Part shown: positions 63,701 to 64,000 of the stretch, in pieces
How positions within the stretch are numbered: the first letter of the stretch is position 1
Layout: each line of letters starts with the position of its first letter
Source: DAMCZI01 sp032095175
Lineage (GTDB): Bacteria > Bacillota > Clostridia > Clostridiales > Caloramatoraceae
NCBI GenBank assembly: GCA_032095175.1
Contig: DAMCZI010000015.1
Span: 47,083 to 111,082 of the forward strand
Direction of reading: 5' to 3'
Length of the DNA: 64,000 nucleotides
Made by a program: the position numbers and the translations under genes
Notes under the pieces: model-generated
The model's input: the letters and a program-made list of their open reading frames with translations, nothing else
What the model was told of the DNA's origin: nothing
The model's database searches: none

Positions 63701-63817
63701 TTATATATATCGCATAAATGATTTTACATTTTTAAAAATCATTTATGCGATATATTTTCCGAAATTCATATAACGCAATAAATACCTTAATGTAAAATCT
63801 TTATTGCGTTATATATA
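63701..63817 (+). repeat. R1 element, copy k (subfamily b)
   Basis: Hairpin 1 is ATATCGCATAAATGATTTT with AAAATCATTTATGCGATAT, perfect, then TATTTTCC. Hairpin 2 is ATATAACGCAATAAA with TTTATTGCGTTATAT, perfect. It begins 12 bp after the stop codon of the DUF4397 gene. This is the cleanest copy. Confidence 0.9.
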
Positions 63818-63823
63818 GACACA

Positions 63824-63883
63824 CATCAAGCAGCAGCTGGATAGCCTTAAACTAGTTAGGATTATCCAGCTTGCTGCTTGATG
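63824..63883. repeat. Long inverted repeat near the window end
   Basis: Arms CATCAAGCAGCAGCTGGATA and TTATCCAGCTTGCTGCTTGATG pair over about 20 bp with one bulge and a 19-base loop. No T-run follows, so it is not a standard terminator. It may be another fold-back element. Confidence 0.6.
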
Positions 63884-63931
63884 CATGCCTGGCATTTTAA
63901 TAAGAACAGCATATCTTTGCTGACTTTATTT

Positions 63932-64000
63932 AGGCACATTAAAAAAAATAAGTCATCTTGCTCGTCCTTTTAATTCTTTTCGTTGTTACTCAATCACTTA
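63932..64000 (+). repeat. Possible R3-like element, cut by the window end
   Basis: TTAGGCACATTAAAAAAAAT followed by AAGTC resembles the left end of R3 (AGGCGTATTAAAAAAATAAC then AAGTC). The rest lies past the window. A 17-base match to it also occurs in reverse near 61785-61800. Confidence 0.35.

Noticed and set aside
1..64000. tRNA, rRNA, CRISPR array, intact insertion sequence, prophage or origin of replication
   Set aside because: None seen. R1 copies are dispersed singly, not at regular spacing, so they are not a CRISPR array.

Overview
The window comes from a low-G+C, anaerobic, endospore-forming Firmicute, most likely a member of the Clostridiaceae. Evidence: A+T-rich sequence, strong GGAGG ribosome-binding sites, an uninterrupted sigK with a pro-sequence, a YtvI-like sporulation permease, a trimeric [FeFe] hydrogenase with an iron-sulfur accessory protein, a two-subunit CoA-transferase, and a clostridial type IV pilus locus. 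I cannot name the species. No rRNA, tRNA, CRISPR array or intact insertion sequence was found.

Layout. Positions 1-17.8 kb hold a type IV pilus locus, all on the minus strand: pilB, pilT, pilC, major pilin pilA, a 1.4 kb decayed repeat-rich gap, a secreted copper-amine-oxidase-N-like protein, three minor pilins (one ending in an Ig-like domain), pilD, pilM, pilN, pilO, a membrane-anchored von Willebrand A protein, and another pilin-like protein cut by the window edge. Positions 18-28 kb hold aroE, a second pilT, sigK, a tRNA wobble-uridine hydroxylation set (udk, a U32 protein, trmR), mltG, typA, queT and a YlbF protein. Positions 28-37 kb hold unknown proteins (two are distant paralogs with TPR ends), an rRNA m5C methyltransferase, nicotinate phosphoribosyltransferase and a CoA-transferase. 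Positions 38-42.6 kb hold an electron-bifurcating type hydrogenase operon (hydC, ferredoxin-like, hydB, hydA) with a Rex-like operator ahead of hydC. A formate/nitrite channel gene follows at 43-44 kb. Positions 44.3-47.4 kb hold a tightly overlapping five-gene operon (DRTGG, histidine-kinase-type ATPase, hydrogenase-like iron-sulfur protein lacking the proton-shuttle cysteine, DRTGG, PHP) that looks like a redox-sensing module. Positions 47.7-63.7 kb hold mixed single genes: acetyltransferase, 2-hydroxyacid dehydrogenase, FtsA-like ATPase, a class-I amidotransferase-like hydrolase with Ser in place of its nucleophile Cys, plsY, a small alarmone synthetase, a degenerate M28-like membrane protein, a Fur/PerR regulator, an orphan solute-binding lipoprotein, two calcium-motif surface proteins, a sirtuin, ytvI and a DUF4397 protein.

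The least ordinary feature is intergenic. A dispersed element of about 115 bp (called R1 here) occurs ten times plus one fragment. It is built from two consecutive hairpins whose stems vary between copies by compensating changes on both arms. Several copies begin within a few bases of a stop codon. A second hairpin family (R2, two copies) shares a TCGAC-containing loop motif with R1. A third, the 160 bp fold-back element R3, sits between the formate-channel gene and that gene's terminator. These families look like non-autonomous mobile elements, or mobile RNA structures, that decorate gene ends.
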